Origin: Microbacterium sp. GCS4
Lineage (GTDB): Bacteria; Actinomycetota; Actinomycetes; Actinomycetales; Microbacteriaceae
Assembly (NCBI RefSeq): GCF_001262495.1
Contig: NZ_LGYE01000005.1
Span: 62,001 to 126,000 of the forward strand
Direction of reading: 5' to 3'
Length of the DNA: 64,000 bases
Shown here: positions 24,285 to 34,170 of the stretch, one piece after another
How positions within the stretch are numbered: position 1 is the first letter of the stretch
Layout: the number at the start of each line of letters is the position of its first letter
The notes under the pieces: generated by a model
What the model was told of the DNA's origin: nothing
Seen by the model: only the letters and a program-made list of their open reading frames with translations
The model's database searches: none
Position numbers and translations under genes: made by a program

Positions 24285-27200
24285 ATGGCATCCGACTCCT
24301 TCGTCCACCTGCACGTGCACAGCGAGTACTCCATGCTCGACGGTGCGGCGAAGATCGCGTCGATGACCCAGGCCGCCGCCGATTACGACATGCCGGCGAT
24401 CGCGGTGACCGACCACGGCAACACGTTCGCGGCCTTCGAGTTCTACAAGGCGGCGAACGCCGCAGGCGTGAAGCCGATCATCGGTCTCGAGGCGTACGTG
24501 ACGCCCGGCACCCACCGCAGCGACAAGACGCGAGTGCAGTGGGGCTCGCCCGACCAGAAGAGCGACGACGTCTCGGGGTCCGGTGCCTACACCCACATGA
24601 CCATGTGGAGCGAGAACACGCAGGGCATGCACAATCTGTTCCGCCTCAGCTCCCTGTCGAGCATGGAGGGGTACTACTTCAAGCCCCGTATGGACCGGGA
24701 GCTCCTGCAGACCTACGGCAAGGGGCTGATCGCCACGACCGGCTGCCCCTCGGGCGAGATCCAGACCCGACTGCGCCTCGGGCAGTACGACGCGGCGCGT
24801 GCGGCCGCGGCGGAGTTCCAGGACCTCTTCGGCAAGGAGAACTACTTCGCCGAGATCATGGACCACGGTCTCTCGATCGAGCGGCGCGTGATGTCGGACC
24901 TCATCCGGCTCGCGAAGGACCTGAACATCCCGCTCGTCGGCACCAACGACTCGCACTACACCCACCAGCACGAGGCCGACGCGCACGAGGCGCTGCTGTG
25001 CGTGCAGTCCGGCTCGACGCTCGACGACCCGAACCGGTTCAAGTTCGACGGCGACGGCTACTACATCAAGACCGCCGCCGAGATGCGCCAGCTCTTCCGC
25101 GATCACCCGGAGGCGTGCGACAACACGCTCCTGATCGCTGAGCGCTGCGAGGTGGAGTTCAACACCGCCGCAAACTACATGCCGCGCTTCCCCGTTCCGG
25201 ACGGCGAGACCGAGGACAGCTGGCTCATCAAGGAGGTGGAGGCCGGCCTCCACTACCGGTACCCGAACGGCATCCCCGACAAGGTCCGCAAGCAGGCGGA
25301 GTACGAGACCGGCATCATCCTGCAGATGGGCTTCCCCGGGTACTTCCTCGTCGTCGCCGACTTCATCAACTGGGCCAAGGACAACGGCATCCGCGTCGGA
25401 CCGGGCCGCGGCTCGGGCGCCGGCTCCATGGTCGCCTACGCCATGAAGATCACCGACCTCGATCCTCTCGAGCACGGACTGATCTTCGAGCGGTTCCTCA
25501 ACCCCGACCGCGTCTCGATGCCCGACTTCGACGTCGATTTCGACGACCGTCGCCGCGGCGAGGTCATCGAGTACGTGACGAAGAAGTACGGCTCCGAGCG
25601 CGTCGCGCAGATCGTGACCTACGGAACCATCAAGTCCAAGCAGGCCCTCAAGGATGCCGGCCGCGTGCTCGGCTTCCCGTTCAGCATGGGCGAGCGCCTC
25701 ACGAAGGCCATGCCGCCGCCCGTCATGGGCAAGGACATGGAGCTCGGCGGCATGTTCGACTCCGCTCACAAGCGGTACAAGGAGGCGAGCGAGTTCCGCG
25801 CGCTGATCGAGACCGATCCCGAGGCGAAGACGGTGTTCGATCGCGCACTCGGTCTCGAGGGGCTCAAGCGCCAGTGGGGCGTGCACGCCGCCGGTGTGAT
25901 CATGTCGTCCGAGCCGCTGCTCGACATCATCCCGATCATGCGCCGTGAGCAGGACGGCCAGATCGTCACGCAGTTCGACTACCCGTCGTGCGAGTCCCTC
26001 GGACTCATCAAGATGGACTTCCTGGGGCTCCGCAACCTCACCATCATCTCCGACGCTCTCGACAACATCCGCATGAACAGGGGAGAGGAGCTCGACCTCG
26101 AGCACCTCGCGCTCGATGACCGCGGCGCGTACGACCTCCTCGCGCGCGGTGACTCGCTCGGCGTCTTCCAGCTCGACGGCGGGCCGATGCGCTCGCTCAT
26201 GCGCCTGATGAAGCCCGACAACTTCGGCGACATCTCGGCCCTCATCGCGCTGTACCGTCCCGGCCCCATGGGAGCCAACTCGCACACCAACTACGCGCTG
26301 CGCAAGAACGGCGCGCAGCCGATCACACCGATCCACCCCGAGTTCACCGAGTCGCTCGCCGACATCCTCGAGGAGTCCTACGGTCTGATCATCTATCAGG
26401 AGCAGGTCATGGCCATCGCTCAGCGCGTGGCCGGGTTCTCCCTCGGACAGGCCGACATCCTCCGGCGCGCGATGGGCAAGAAGAAGAAGTCCGAACTCGA
26501 CAAGCAGTTCGAGGGCTTCCAGGCGGGCATGCACGCCAACGGCTACTCCGACGCCGCGGTCAACGCGCTGTGGGAGATCCTGCTGCCCTTCTCCGACTAC
26601 GCGTTCAACAAAGCCCACTCCGCCGCCTACGGCGTGGTGTCCTACTGGACCGCCTACCTCAAGGCGCACTACCCGGCCGAGTACATGGCCGCGCTGCTCA
26701 CCAGCGTCGGCGACTCCAAGGACAAGATGGCGCTCTACCTCAACGAGTGCCGCCGCATGGGGATCAAGGTCCTCCCGCCCGACGTCTCCGAGTCGATCAA
26801 CTACTTCGCGGCCGTCGGCGACGACATCCGCTTCGGCCTCGGCGCCGTGCGCAACGTCGGCAGCAACGTGGTCGACGGCATCGTCACCTCGCGCAAGGAC
26901 GAACGGTTCACGTCGTTCCATCACTTCCTCGACACCGTGCCGCTGCACGTCTCGAACAAGCGCACGGTCGAGTCGCTGATCAAGGCCGGAGCCTTCGACT
27001 CCATGGGCGATACCCGCCGCGCGCTCATGGAGATCCACGAGGATGCGGTCGAAGCGGCCGTGGACCGCAAGCGCAACGAGGCCCAGGGCGCGATCGGCTT
27101 CGACTTCGACAGCCTCTACGACGGGATGGAGGAGACGGCACCGGCCAAAGTCCCCGCCCGCCCGGAATGGATCAAGAAGGACAAGCTCGCGTTCGAGAGG

Positions 27201-27803
27201 GAGATGCTCGGGCTCTACGTGTCCGACCATCCGCTCGCCGGACTCGAGGTCCCCCTCGCGAAACATGCGTCGATCTCGATCCACGACCTCAACAACTCGG
27301 AAGACCTCCAGGACGGCGACCAGGTGACCGTCGCCGGGCTCGTCACGAGTGTGCAGCACCGCGTCGCGAAAGCCAGCGGAAACCCGTACGGCATGATCAC
27401 GGTCGAGGACTTCAACGGCGAGGTCACCGTCATGTTCATGGGAAAGACCTACACGGAGTTCCAGCACACCCTGCAGCAGGACTCGATCCTCGCGGTGCGC
27501 GGACGGGTCTCGCGACGCGACGACGGCCTCAATCTCCACGCACAGTCGGCGTTCGCCCCCGACGTCGGGTCGTTCGACGCCGCCGGTCCACTAGCGCTCG
27601 TGCTCGCGGAGCAGCGTGCGACCGAACGGGTCATGCTGGATCTCGCGGATATCCTGCGGCGACACAGCGGCGAGACCGAGGTCATGCTGCGTGTTCATCG
27701 CGGCGGCATGGCCAAGGTGTTCGAGGTGCCGATGCCCGTCAAGGTCTCGGCGGATCTGTTCGGCGACCTGAAGTCGCTGCTCGGCCCCTCCTGCCTCGGC
27801 TGA
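24285..27803 (+). CDS. dnaE: DNA polymerase III alpha subunit DnaE1
   Basis: Main replicative polymerase. The 1172-residue protein has an N-terminal PHP domain (FVHLHVHSEYSMLDG) with its metal-binding histidines, which proofread in many actinobacterial DnaE1 proteins. The palm has the catalytic aspartates in PDFDVDFDDRRRGEV (Asp414, Asp416). YQEQVMAIAQRVAGFS and NKAHSAAYGVVSYWTAYLK mark the fingers. Helix-hairpin-helix and OB-fold regions (VTVAGLVTSVQHR, ITVEDFNGEVTVMFMG) lie near the C-terminus. Length is typical of DnaE1. The start is leaderless, and a hairpin terminator follows at 27867. Confidence 0.98.
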   Translation: MASDSFVHLHVHSEYSMLDGAAKIASMTQAAADYDMPAIAVTDHGNTFAAFEFYKAANAAGVKPIIGLEAYVTPGTHRSDKTRVQWGSPDQKSDDVSGSGAYTHMTMWSENTQGMHNLFRLSSLSSMEGYYFKPRMDRELLQTYGKGLIATTGCPSGEIQTRLRLGQYDAARAAAAEFQDLFGKENYFAEIMDHGLSIERRVMSDLIRLAKDLNIPLVGTNDSHYTHQHEADAHEALLCVQSGSTLDDPNRFKFDGDGYYIKTAAEMRQLFRDHPEACDNTLLIAERCEVEFNTAANYMPRFPVPDGETEDSWLIKEVEAGLHYRYPNGIPDKVRKQAEYETGIILQMGFPGYFLVVADFINWAKDNGIRVGPGRGSGAGSMVAYAMKITDLDPLEHGLIFERFLNPDRVSMPDFDVDFDDRRRGEVIEYVTKKYGSERVAQIVTYGTIKSKQALKDAGRVLGFPFSMGERLTKAMPPPVMGKDMELGGMFDSAHKRYKEASEFRALIETDPEAKTVFDRALGLEGLKRQWGVHAAGVIMSSEPLLDIIPIMRREQDGQIVTQFDYPSCESLGLIKMDFLGLRNLTIISDALDNIRMNRGEELDLEHLALDDRGAYDLLARGDSLGVFQLDGGPMRSLMRLMKPDNFGDISALIALYRPGPMGANSHTNYALRKNGAQPITPIHPEFTESLADILEESYGLIIYQEQVMAIAQRVAGFSLGQADILRRAMGKKKKSELDKQFEGFQAGMHANGYSDAAVNALWEILLPFSDYAFNKAHSAAYGVVSYWTAYLKAHYPAEYMAALLTSVGDSKDKMALYLNECRRMGIKVLPPDVSESINYFAAVGDDIRFGLGAVRNVGSNVVDGIVTSRKDERFTSFHHFLDTVPLHVSNKRTVESLIKAGAFDSMGDTRRALMEIHEDAVEAAVDRKRNEAQGAIGFDFDSLYDGMEETAPAKVPARPEWIKKDKLAFEREMLGLYVSDHPLAGLEVPLAKHASISIHDLNNSEDLQDGDQVTVAGLVTSVQHRVAKASGNPYGMITVEDFNGEVTVMFMGKTYTEFQHTLQQDSILAVRGRVSRRDDGLNLHAQSAFAPDVGSFDAAGPLALVLAEQRATERVMLDLADILRRHSGETEVMLRVHRGGMAKVFEVPMPVKVSADLFGDLKSLLGPSCLG

Positions 27804-27866
27804 ATCCGCCTCCGACGTCATCGAGCCCCGTCTCCACCGTCATCCGAGGTCGCGCGGGGCGACCTG

Positions 27867-27892
27867 CCGGGTGCACTCTCCGGAGCACCCGG
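27867..27892 (+). terminator. Hairpin terminator after dnaE
   Basis: An 8-bp GC stem (27867-27874 with 27885-27892) closes a 10-base loop. It runs directly into TAGGAT at 27893, a likely -10 of the next gene, so terminator and promoter abut. Confidence 0.5.
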
Positions 27893-27898
27893 TAGGAT
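27893..27898 (+). promoter_or_regulatory. -10 element of the membrane protein gene at 27954
   Basis: TAGGAT lies directly against the dnaE terminator stem. A leader of about 50 bases with GAAAGGA precedes the start. Confidence 0.4.
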
Positions 27899-27953
27899 CT
27901 TGACCCGTTGGGTACGAGGCGTCCGAACCCGTACCGTGACGAAAGGACCACCC

Positions 27954-29195
27954 ATGAGCACGGAATCCCCCTTCCTGAACAGTGATCCCGCGGATGCCGA
28001 CACGACGGCCTCCGTGTCCGCCGTCTCCGCCGCCGACGAGACCTTCTCCGACGACGACGGCGTCCTCTACGACGACGAGGTGACGCCGGAGTACGGCATC
28101 CTCGGTCTCACCCTGCGCGAACTCGTGATCGTGGGTGCATGGCTCGTCCTCTTCGTCCTGTCGTTCGTGCCCCTCGGCTGGTCGCCGTCGCTGTGGGCCC
28201 AGGGGATCTCCTGGGTGCTGCCGATCGGCGTTCCTACCGTCGCCGTGTTCCTGCTCGTCCTCCGCCGGTTCTCACCCGAGGGCATCCGTCGCGTCGGCTC
28301 ACTGGGAATCGACCAGTTCGCGTCCGTGGCCTTCTCTGTCGCGGCCGTCTGGTGGGCTCAGCTCCTGTGGGAGTACGTGTCCGTCGTGATCGCGACGGGC
28401 GTCTCCGCGGTCGTCTGGGTGCCCTGGGTGCAGTTCGCCGTCGCCCTCGCCCTCGTCGCTGTCACCGTCTTCGCGCCTCTCATCCCCGGCCTCCGCGAGG
28501 ACTTCCACGGTCGCCTCGTCACGCTCGCGCACCGCAACGCCAACCCGGCGCGCCCCGTGATCGCGCGTCCGCGCCCCGAGCGCCCTGAGCCGACTGTCGC
28601 CGACCCCGCCGCCGAGGGCGCCGGGTTCCCGGAAGGCCAGCAGAACCCGACGCTCGCACCCGACAGCTACGTGACGCTCTCCGCCGACGGCCTCGACGTC
28701 GAGCTCTCGGGTCAGCAGGCGACCGACGAGGTCGCCCGCCTCGATCTCGCGTCACAGGTGCCGCTGTCCTCCCACGCCTCCGGTGGCGGGACGGGGACCG
28801 AGCAGGCGACCTCCGATGAGGAGTACACGCCGGCCTACTCGCGTCGCACTTGGAACGAGGAACCGGACATCGTCTCCGACACCGGCAGTATCGAGTCGAT
28901 CCTGGGTGCTCCCGCACAGGAGGTCGGCGCACCCCGGACCGAGGCTTTCGCAGCCGTGGGAGACGTCGACCTCGATGCCACGAATCCGCGTGAATCCGCA
29001 CCAGCGCCCCAACCGTTCTGGATCCTCGCGCCCACCGAGCGCGACGTCCACGACGAGCGCGGCGACGCGATCTTCCGGATCGGGCCGACCGCCTGGGCGC
29101 TCGTGATCGAGGATCGCGGCGGCGCCTACGTGGTGCGTCATGACGACGGCCGCATCGGCTATCTGCACGACATCGCGGACATCACGAAGGGCTGA
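27954..29195 (+). CDS. Membrane protein of unknown function upstream of hisD
   Basis: The 413-residue protein has an acidic N-terminus (about 60 residues), four to five membrane spans between residues about 65 and 185 (ELVIVGAWLVLFVLSFVPLG, VLPIGVPTVAVFLLVL, FASVAFSVAAVWWAQLLW, VQFAVALALVAVTVF), then a long disordered stretch. It ends in a compact C-terminal segment (QPFWILAPTERDVHDERGDA...GYLHDIADI) that is the best conserved part by eye and looks like a small beta domain. I do not recognise a named function. ATG 27954 has a GAAAGGA site. hisD starts three bases after the stop. Confidence 0.8.
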   Translation: MSTESPFLNSDPADADTTASVSAVSAADETFSDDDGVLYDDEVTPEYGILGLTLRELVIVGAWLVLFVLSFVPLGWSPSLWAQGISWVLPIGVPTVAVFLLVLRRFSPEGIRRVGSLGIDQFASVAFSVAAVWWAQLLWEYVSVVIATGVSAVVWVPWVQFAVALALVAVTVFAPLIPGLREDFHGRLVTLAHRNANPARPVIARPRPERPEPTVADPAAEGAGFPEGQQNPTLAPDSYVTLSADGLDVELSGQQATDEVARLDLASQVPLSSHASGGGTGTEQATSDEEYTPAYSRRTWNEEPDIVSDTGSIESILGAPAQEVGAPRTEAFAAVGDVDLDATNPRESAPAPQPFWILAPTERDVHDERGDAIFRIGPTAWALVIEDRGGAYVVRHDDGRIGYLHDIADITKG

Positions 29196-29198
29196 TCT

Positions 29199-30503
29199 GT
29201 GCGCACGATCGATCTGCGAGGGCGAGAGCTCTCGCCCGCCGACATGCTCGCGGCCGTGCCGCGCGCCACTCAGGCCAGGGCCGAGGCCCTCGACACCGCG
29301 GCGCGCATCGTCGACGACGTCCGCGACCGCGGCGAGGTCGCTCTGCGCGAGCAGGCCGAGCGGTTCGACCAGGTGACGGGACACGACATACGCGTGCCCG
29401 CCGCGCACATCCAGGAGGCGCTGGACGCCCTGGACCCCGCGGTGCGCGATGCACTGGAGGAAGCGATCCGCCGCGTGCGTCTCGCCTCCACTGCGCAGGT
29501 GCCCGCACCGCAGGTCACGCAGATCGGCGACGGCGCCACGATCACCCAGCGCTGGCAGCCGGTGCAGCGCGTCGGCGTCTACATCCCCGGCGGCAAGGCC
29601 GTGTACCCGTCGAGCGTCATCATGAACGTCGTACCGGCGCAGGTCGCAGGCGTGACGCAGATCGCTCTGGCCTCGCCGCCTCAGGCCGACCAGGGCGGCC
29701 GCATCCACCCGACGATCCTCGCCGCTGCGGGTCTGCTCGGCATCACGGAGGTGTACGCCATGGGGGGAGCCGGCGCGATCGGCGCGTTCGCCCACGGTGT
29801 CGCGTCAGTCGGCCTCGACCCGGTCGATGTCGTGTCGGGCCCTGGCAACAACTACGTCGCCTCCGCCAAGCGTGCCGTCGCGGGAGTGGTGGGCACAGAT
29901 TCGGAGGCGGGCGCGACGGAGATCCTCGTGGTCGCCGACTCCGCCGCGGATGCGCGACTCGTCGCCGCCGATCTCGTGAGTCAGGCCGAGCACGACGAGG
30001 AGGCGTCCGTCGTGCTCGTGACGGATTCCGTCGAACTTGCGGAGCAAGTCGCAGCGGAGGTGTCACGCCAGGCCGAGCGGACCCGCCACGCCGCGCGCGT
30101 CGCGGTCGCACTCGACGGCCCCCAGTCGGCGATCGTCCTCGTGGACGGCCGCGGCATGGCCACCGCTTTCAGCAACGCCTACGCCCCCGAGCACCTCGAG
30201 CTGCACCTCGCGGATGCCGAGGAAGCCGCCGCGTCCTTCACCAGCGCGGGAGCCGTCTTCGTCGGGGACCAGACGCCCGTGAGCCTCGGGGACTACATGG
30301 CCGGAAGCAACCACGTGCTGCCGACCGGCGGGCAGGCGCGATACGCACCCGGGCTCGGTGCCTACACGTTCCTGCGCCCGCAGCAGGTCATCCGGTACGA
30401 CCACGCCGCCCTCTCCGCGGTGCGCGCAGGCGTCGTGGCGCTCGCGAACACCGAGATCCTGCCCGCTCACGGCGAGGCCGTCGAGGCGCGCTTCACCGCG
30501 TAG
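29199..30503 (+). CDS. hisD: Histidinol dehydrogenase HisD
   Basis: Catalyses the last two steps of histidine synthesis, oxidising L-histidinol to L-histidine with NAD and zinc. The 434-residue protein has [49 protein letters not shown], and the zinc/catalytic region [17 protein letters not shown]. The end contains [11 protein letters not shown] and [17 protein letters not shown] 29199 follows the previous stop by three bases. The rest of the his operon is not in the window. The hisD stop codon forms part of the nrdR -10 element. Confidence 0.96.
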   Translation: MRTIDLRGRELSPADMLAAVPRATQARAEALDTAARIVDDVRDRGEVALREQAERFDQVTGHDIRVPAAHIQEALDALDPAVRDALEEAIRRVRLASTAQVPAPQVTQIGDGATITQRWQPVQRVGVYIPGGKAVYPSSVIMNVVPAQVAGVTQIALASPPQADQGGRIHPTILAAAGLLGITEVYAMGGAGAIGAFAHGVASVGLDPVDVVSGPGNNYVASAKRAVAGVVGTDSEAGATEILVVADSAADARLVAADLVSQAEHDEEASVVLVTDSVELAEQVAAEVSRQAERTRHAARVAVALDGPQSAIVLVDGRGMATAFSNAYAPEHLELHLADAEEAAASFTSAGAVFVGDQTPVSLGDYMAGSNHVLPTGGQARYAPGLGAYTFLRPQQVIRYDHAALSAVRAGVVALANTEILPAHGEAVEARFTA

Positions 30504-30513
30504 GATCGGTCAG
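30501..30513 (+). promoter_or_regulatory. Leaderless -10 of nrdR overlapping the hisD stop
   Basis: TAGGAT at 30501-30506 starts with the hisD TAG stop codon and ends seven bases before the nrdR ATG. Confidence 0.5.
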
Positions 30514-30984
30514 ATGCACTGCCCGTTCTGCCGTCACCCGGACTCCCGCGTCATCGACTCGCGCACCAGCGACGACGGCCTCTCGATCCGCCGACGTCGC
30601 CAGTGTCCCGAATGCGGCGGTCGCTTCACGACGACCGAGACCGCGAGCCTCAACGTGATCAAGCGCTCCGGCGTCATGGAGCCGTTCAGCCGGGAGAAGG
30701 TGATCTCGGGCGTGCGCAAGGCCTGCCAGGGGCGTCCCGTCACGGAGGCCGACCTCGCGATCCTCGCCCAGCGGGTGGAGGAGGCCGTGCGCCAGACGGG
30801 CGTCTCGCAGCTCGACACGAACGAGATCGGCCTGGCCATCCTCGGTCCGCTCCGTGATCTCGACGAGGTCGCCTACCTGCGTTTCGCGAGCGTCTACCAG
30901 GCGTTCGACTCCCTCGAGGACTTCGAGAGCGCGATCACCGACCTCCGGGCCGATCACGCCGAGCGCGAGCCCGCCGACCGGTAA
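30514..30984 (+). CDS. nrdR: Transcriptional repressor NrdR
   Basis: Represses ribonucleotide reductase genes when bound to dATP. The 156-residue protein has an N-terminal zinc ribbon ([17 protein letters not shown] and [15 protein letters not shown], four cysteines). The ATP-cone domain ([20 protein letters not shown]) follows at about residues 48-138. Length is standard. ATG 30514 has a TAGGAT element at leaderless spacing. pyrD starts 10 bases after the stop, and its -10 begins with the nrdR stop codon. No NrdR boxes were noticed in the window. Confidence 0.97.
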   Translation: MHCPFCRHPDSRVIDSRTSDDGLSIRRRRQCPECGGRFTTTETASLNVIKRSGVMEPFSREKVISGVRKACQGRPVTEADLAILAQRVEEAVRQTGVSQLDTNEIGLAILGPLRDLDEVAYLRFASVYQAFDSLEDFESAITDLRADHAEREPADR

Positions 30985-30994
30985 CCTGGCAGGG
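30982..30994 (+). promoter_or_regulatory. Leaderless -10 of pyrD overlapping the nrdR stop
   Basis: TAACCT at 30982-30987 starts with the nrdR TAA and ends seven bases before the pyrD ATG. AGGG also lies near the start, so ordinary coupling is possible. Confidence 0.35.
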
Positions 30995-32026
30995 ATGTAT
31001 CCGCTGCTCTTCCGCGCCGTCCTGGCGCGCTTCGACCCCGAGTTCGCCCATCACGCCGGCATGGCGGTGATCAGGGTGCTCGGCGCGCCGCCGTTCGCCG
31101 GTGCGACCCGCGCGCTGACGAAGCCCGACCCGTCTCTGCGCGTCGACGCGCTGGGGCTCACGTTCCCCTCGCCGTTCGGTATCGCGGCAGGGTTCGACAA
31201 GAACGCCGTCGGCGTGAAGGGGCTCGCCGCGCTCGGGTTCGGACATGTCGAGGTCGGTACGCTCACGGCGATCCCGCAGGACGGCAACCCGAAGCCCCGA
31301 CTGTTCCGACTCCTCGCCGACCGTGCGGTCATCAACCGCATGGGGTTCAACAACCAGGGAGCGGATGCCGCGGCTCGGCGCCTCGCGAAGCTCCGCCGTG
31401 GCGCGCCCGACACGGTGATCGGCGTCAACATCGGCAAGAGCCGCGTGGTCGAAGTGGAGGACGCGACCGCGGACTACGTCGCCTCCGCGACGCGTCTCGC
31501 CCCGCTCGCGGACTACCTCGCGGTCAACGTCTCCTCGCCGAACACGCCGGGATTGCGCGGGCTGCAGGCCGTCGAGACGCTCGCGCCGCTGCTGCGCGCC
31601 GTGAAGGCGGCGTCCGGCGACACACCGCTTCTCGTCAAGATCGCTCCTGACCTCCCCGACGAGGAGATCACCGCGATCGCGCAGCTCGCCGTCGCGGAGG
31701 GTCTCGCGGGAATCATCGCGCACAACACGACGATCAGTCGCGACGGTCTCCTGACCGACGACGCGACCGTGGAGGCCGCGGGGGCCGGAGGTCTGTCCGG
31801 AGCCCCGCTCAAGGAGCGTTCCCTGCAGGTGCTGCGCCTGGTGCGCGGGGCCGTCCCCGAGGACTTCTGCGTGATCGCGGTCGGCGGCGTCGAGACGCCC
31901 GCCGACGTGCAGGAGCGTCTGGATGCCGGTGCGACGCTCGTGCAGGGCTACACGGCCTTCCTCTATCGCGGTCCGCTCTGGGGCCGGGAGATCAACCGGG
32001 GTCTCCTCCGGCTCCGCCGTCGCTGA
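30995..32026 (+). CDS. pyrD: Quinone-dependent dihydroorotate dehydrogenase PyrD
   Basis: Class 2 enzyme of pyrimidine synthesis that oxidises dihydroorotate to orotate and passes electrons to membrane quinone. The 343-residue protein has an N-terminal membrane-associating helix (MYPLLFRAVLARFDPEFAHH), the FMN barrel with FGIAAGFDKNAVGVKGL, NRMGFNNQGAD, VNVSSPNTPGLRGLQ (active-site serine region) and NTTISRDG. The C-terminal phosphate-binding AVGGVETPADVQERLDAGAT is present. Its electrons feed the quinone pool used by the bc1-aa3 chain encoded further on. A strong terminator lies just downstream. Confidence 0.96.
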   Translation: MYPLLFRAVLARFDPEFAHHAGMAVIRVLGAPPFAGATRALTKPDPSLRVDALGLTFPSPFGIAAGFDKNAVGVKGLAALGFGHVEVGTLTAIPQDGNPKPRLFRLLADRAVINRMGFNNQGADAAARRLAKLRRGAPDTVIGVNIGKSRVVEVEDATADYVASATRLAPLADYLAVNVSSPNTPGLRGLQAVETLAPLLRAVKAASGDTPLLVKIAPDLPDEEITAIAQLAVAEGLAGIIAHNTTISRDGLLTDDATVEAAGAGGLSGAPLKERSLQVLRLVRGAVPEDFCVIAVGGVETPADVQERLDAGATLVQGYTAFLYRGPLWGREINRGLLRLRRR

Positions 32027-32041
32027 CGTGAGCGGCAGCGA

Positions 32042-32080
32042 AAAGGCGCCTCCGGCTCGCACAGAGCGGGAGGCGCCTTT
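32042..32080. terminator. Bidirectional terminator between pyrD and the DUF3043 gene
   Basis: A perfect 12-bp stem (32042-32053 with 32069-32080) is flanked by A-run and T-run ends. A small inner stem lies in the loop. It lies between convergent genes and can serve both strands. Confidence 0.8.
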
Positions 32081-32092
32081 CACATACGTGGG

Positions 32093-32680
32093 TCAGGCCG
32101 GGTACTGGCCGCGCTTGACCTGAGCCTTCGGGAGACGCATGAACCGCATCTGCAGCGACCGCATGGCGGCGTACCAGCCCAGGCCGCGCTCCATCCGCTC
32201 CTTGCCGAACTTCGCCGCGATCTTCCTCTTCACGCGGTAGCCGAGCAGGATCATTCCGCCGATCGCGATCACGAGGTAGGCCATCATCACGAGGTACGCC
32301 CAGCCGGCGACCGCGAAGCCGCCGATCGCGAGGTTCGGCGGGAGCAGCGAGATGAGGATCACGAGCACCATGACGCCCATCACGAACTCGGCGGGGTGCC
32401 ATCCGGCATCCACATAGTCTCGGACCCATCGGCGCTGCGGACCCTTGTCACGGGCAGGCAGGTACTTCTCCTCACCCGCTGCGAGGCCCGCCTGGGCGCG
32501 CGAGCGGCGCTCGTTGAGCTCGGCGCGCGCGGCGGCCTTGGCCTCCTTGGTGTTCGCGACGAGCGGGCGTCGGCGAGCCGCCTCCTGTTCTGCACGGGTC
32601 GGCGTGGCGCGCCCCTTGCCCACGGCGTTCGTCTCGGGGGCGTCGTCGTTCGTCGGCGGAGATGCGGGGGAAGTGGCCAC
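32093..32680 (-). CDS. DUF3043 family membrane protein
   Basis: The 195-residue actinobacterial protein has a charged, disordered N-terminus (about 85 residues rich in Ala, Lys, Arg), then KGPQRRWVRDYVDAGWHPAE, which I associate with DUF3043. Two membrane spans follow at about residues 100-122 and 125-148, and a basic tail (FGKERMERGLGWYAAMRSLQ). Function is unknown. GTG 32680 has a GAGGAA ribosome site. It is divergent from the M20 dipeptidase with a 46-base spacer. Confidence 0.85.
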   Translation of the reverse strand: MATSPASPPTNDDAPETNAVGKGRATPTRAEQEAARRRPLVANTKEAKAAARAELNERRSRAQAGLAAGEEKYLPARDKGPQRRWVRDYVDAGWHPAEFVMGVMVLVILISLLPPNLAIGGFAVAGWAYLVMMAYLVIAIGGMILLGYRVKRKIAAKFGKERMERGLGWYAAMRSLQMRFMRLPKAQVKRGQYPA

Positions 32681-32713
32681 GAGGTTCCTCGGTTCGATGA
32701 GAGCGGATCACCT

Positions 32714-32726
32714 TAAGATTACTCGC
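32714..32726 (+). promoter_or_regulatory. Leaderless -10 of the M20 dipeptidase gene
   Basis: TAAGAT ends seven bases before ATG 32727, inside a short AT-rich patch. Confidence 0.5.
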
Positions 32727-34148
32727 ATGACTTCTCCTGTTCAGCCCGGCGACCAGATTCCGACCAGCGACCGCGAACCCGCCGTCCTGGAGTCGGCCGC
32801 AACCGGGATGCCGGCTGCTCTCAGCGACCTGGGGCGCCTCGTGCGCATCCCCGGGATGGCCTGGCCCGCGTTCGACCAGACGCAGCTCGAGCGCAGCTCC
32901 GAGGCCGTTGCGGCGCTGGCCGAGGACACGGGCGTGTTCGACAGCGTCCGGATCCTTCGTGCGGCGATCCCGGGCAACGACGAGGTGGGGCAGCCGGCCG
33001 TGCTCGCGACGCGCGCGGCGAAGAACGGCAAGCCGACCATCCTGCTCTACGCGCACCACGACGTGCAGCCTCCGGGTGACGACGCGCTGTGGGAGACCCC
33101 GCCCTTCGAACCGACGGTGCGCGACGGGCGCCTCTACGGACGCGGAGCCGCCGACGACAAGGCTGGGATCATGGCGCACATCGCCTCGATCCGCGCCGTC
33201 GCCGAGGTGCTCGGTGACGACCTCGAACTCGGCATCGCGATGTTCATCGAGGGGGAGGAGGAGTACGGCTCCCGCTCGTTCGCGCAGTTCCTGTCCGACA
33301 ACAAGGAGGCGCTGCGCGCGGATGCGATCGTCGTCGCCGACTCCGGCAACTGGGACTCGGAGACCCCGGGCCTCACGGTCTCGCTGCGGGGCAACGCGCG
33401 CTTCACGGTGCGCGTGCGCACGCTCGATCACGCCTCGCACTCCGGCATGTTCGGGGGAGCGGTGCCCGACGCCATGATGGCGACGGTCACCATGCTGTCC
33501 ACGCTGTGGAACGCCGACGGCTCGGTCGCCGTCGAGGGCATGACCGAGCGCGACGCACCCACGCCCGACTACACCGAGGAGACCCTCCGTGACGAGGCGG
33601 GTCTGCTGCCCGGGACCACGCCGATCGGTGACGGCACGATCCTCAGCCGTATCTGGAACAAGCCCTCGGTGACGATCATCGGCATCGACGCCACGAGTGT
33701 CGCCGCGGCATCCAACACCCTCCTGCCGGAGGTCTCGGTCGTGATCAGCGCCCGCGTCGCACCGGGGCAGTCCGGGGAGGAGGCGTACGCGGCACTCGAG
33801 GCCCATCTGCGCGCCCACGCACCGTTCGGCGCCGAGCTGACGTTCTCCGACGTCGACCTCGGCAACGGCTTCCTCGTGGACACGAGCGGCTGGGCCGTGT
33901 CCCTCACGCGCTCGGCGATGCACGACGGCTACGGCGTCGCCCCGATCGACCTCGGAGTCGGCGGCTCGATCCCGTTCATCGCGGACCTCGTCCGCGAGTT
34001 CCCCGAGGCGCAGATCCTCGTCACCGGCGTGGAGGATCCTCATTCGCGTGCGCACAGCCCGAACGAATCCCTGCACCTCGACACGTTCCGGCATGCCGTC
34101 GCGACCGAGGCGCTGCTGCTGGCGCGCATGAACGACGTCGTGATCTGA
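32727..34148 (+). CDS. M20 family metallodipeptidase
   Basis: Cytoplasmic two-zinc peptidase of the M20 dipeptidase type (CNDP/DapE-like fold). The 473-residue protein has YAHHDVQPPGDDALW with the first zinc histidine, the bridging aspartate in GRGAADDKAGIMAH, and the catalytic glutamates in FIEGEEEYGSRSF. DSGNWD carries another ligand. The lid domain follows (RTLDHASHSGMFGGAVPDAM). The end has GVEDPHSRAHSPNES with the last histidine ligand. The full set of metal ligands suggests an active enzyme; the actual peptide substrate is not known. Confidence 0.92.
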   Translation: MTSPVQPGDQIPTSDREPAVLESAATGMPAALSDLGRLVRIPGMAWPAFDQTQLERSSEAVAALAEDTGVFDSVRILRAAIPGNDEVGQPAVLATRAAKNGKPTILLYAHHDVQPPGDDALWETPPFEPTVRDGRLYGRGAADDKAGIMAHIASIRAVAEVLGDDLELGIAMFIEGEEEYGSRSFAQFLSDNKEALRADAIVVADSGNWDSETPGLTVSLRGNARFTVRVRTLDHASHSGMFGGAVPDAMMATVTMLSTLWNADGSVAVEGMTERDAPTPDYTEETLRDEAGLLPGTTPIGDGTILSRIWNKPSVTIIGIDATSVAAASNTLLPEVSVVISARVAPGQSGEEAYAALEAHLRAHAPFGAELTFSDVDLGNGFLVDTSGWAVSLTRSAMHDGYGVAPIDLGVGGSIPFIADLVREFPEAQILVTGVEDPHSRAHSPNESLHLDTFRHAVATEALLLARMNDVVI

Positions 34149-34170
34149 CCCCGCCCCGCAGGGCGAAGGG

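Noticed and set aside
24138-27539. Very long open frame (1133 codons) on the strand opposite dnaE
   Set aside because: It is a mirror of GC-rich codon use in dnaE. The translation is Val/Asp/Leu/Arg-rich without motifs, and dnaE is certain.
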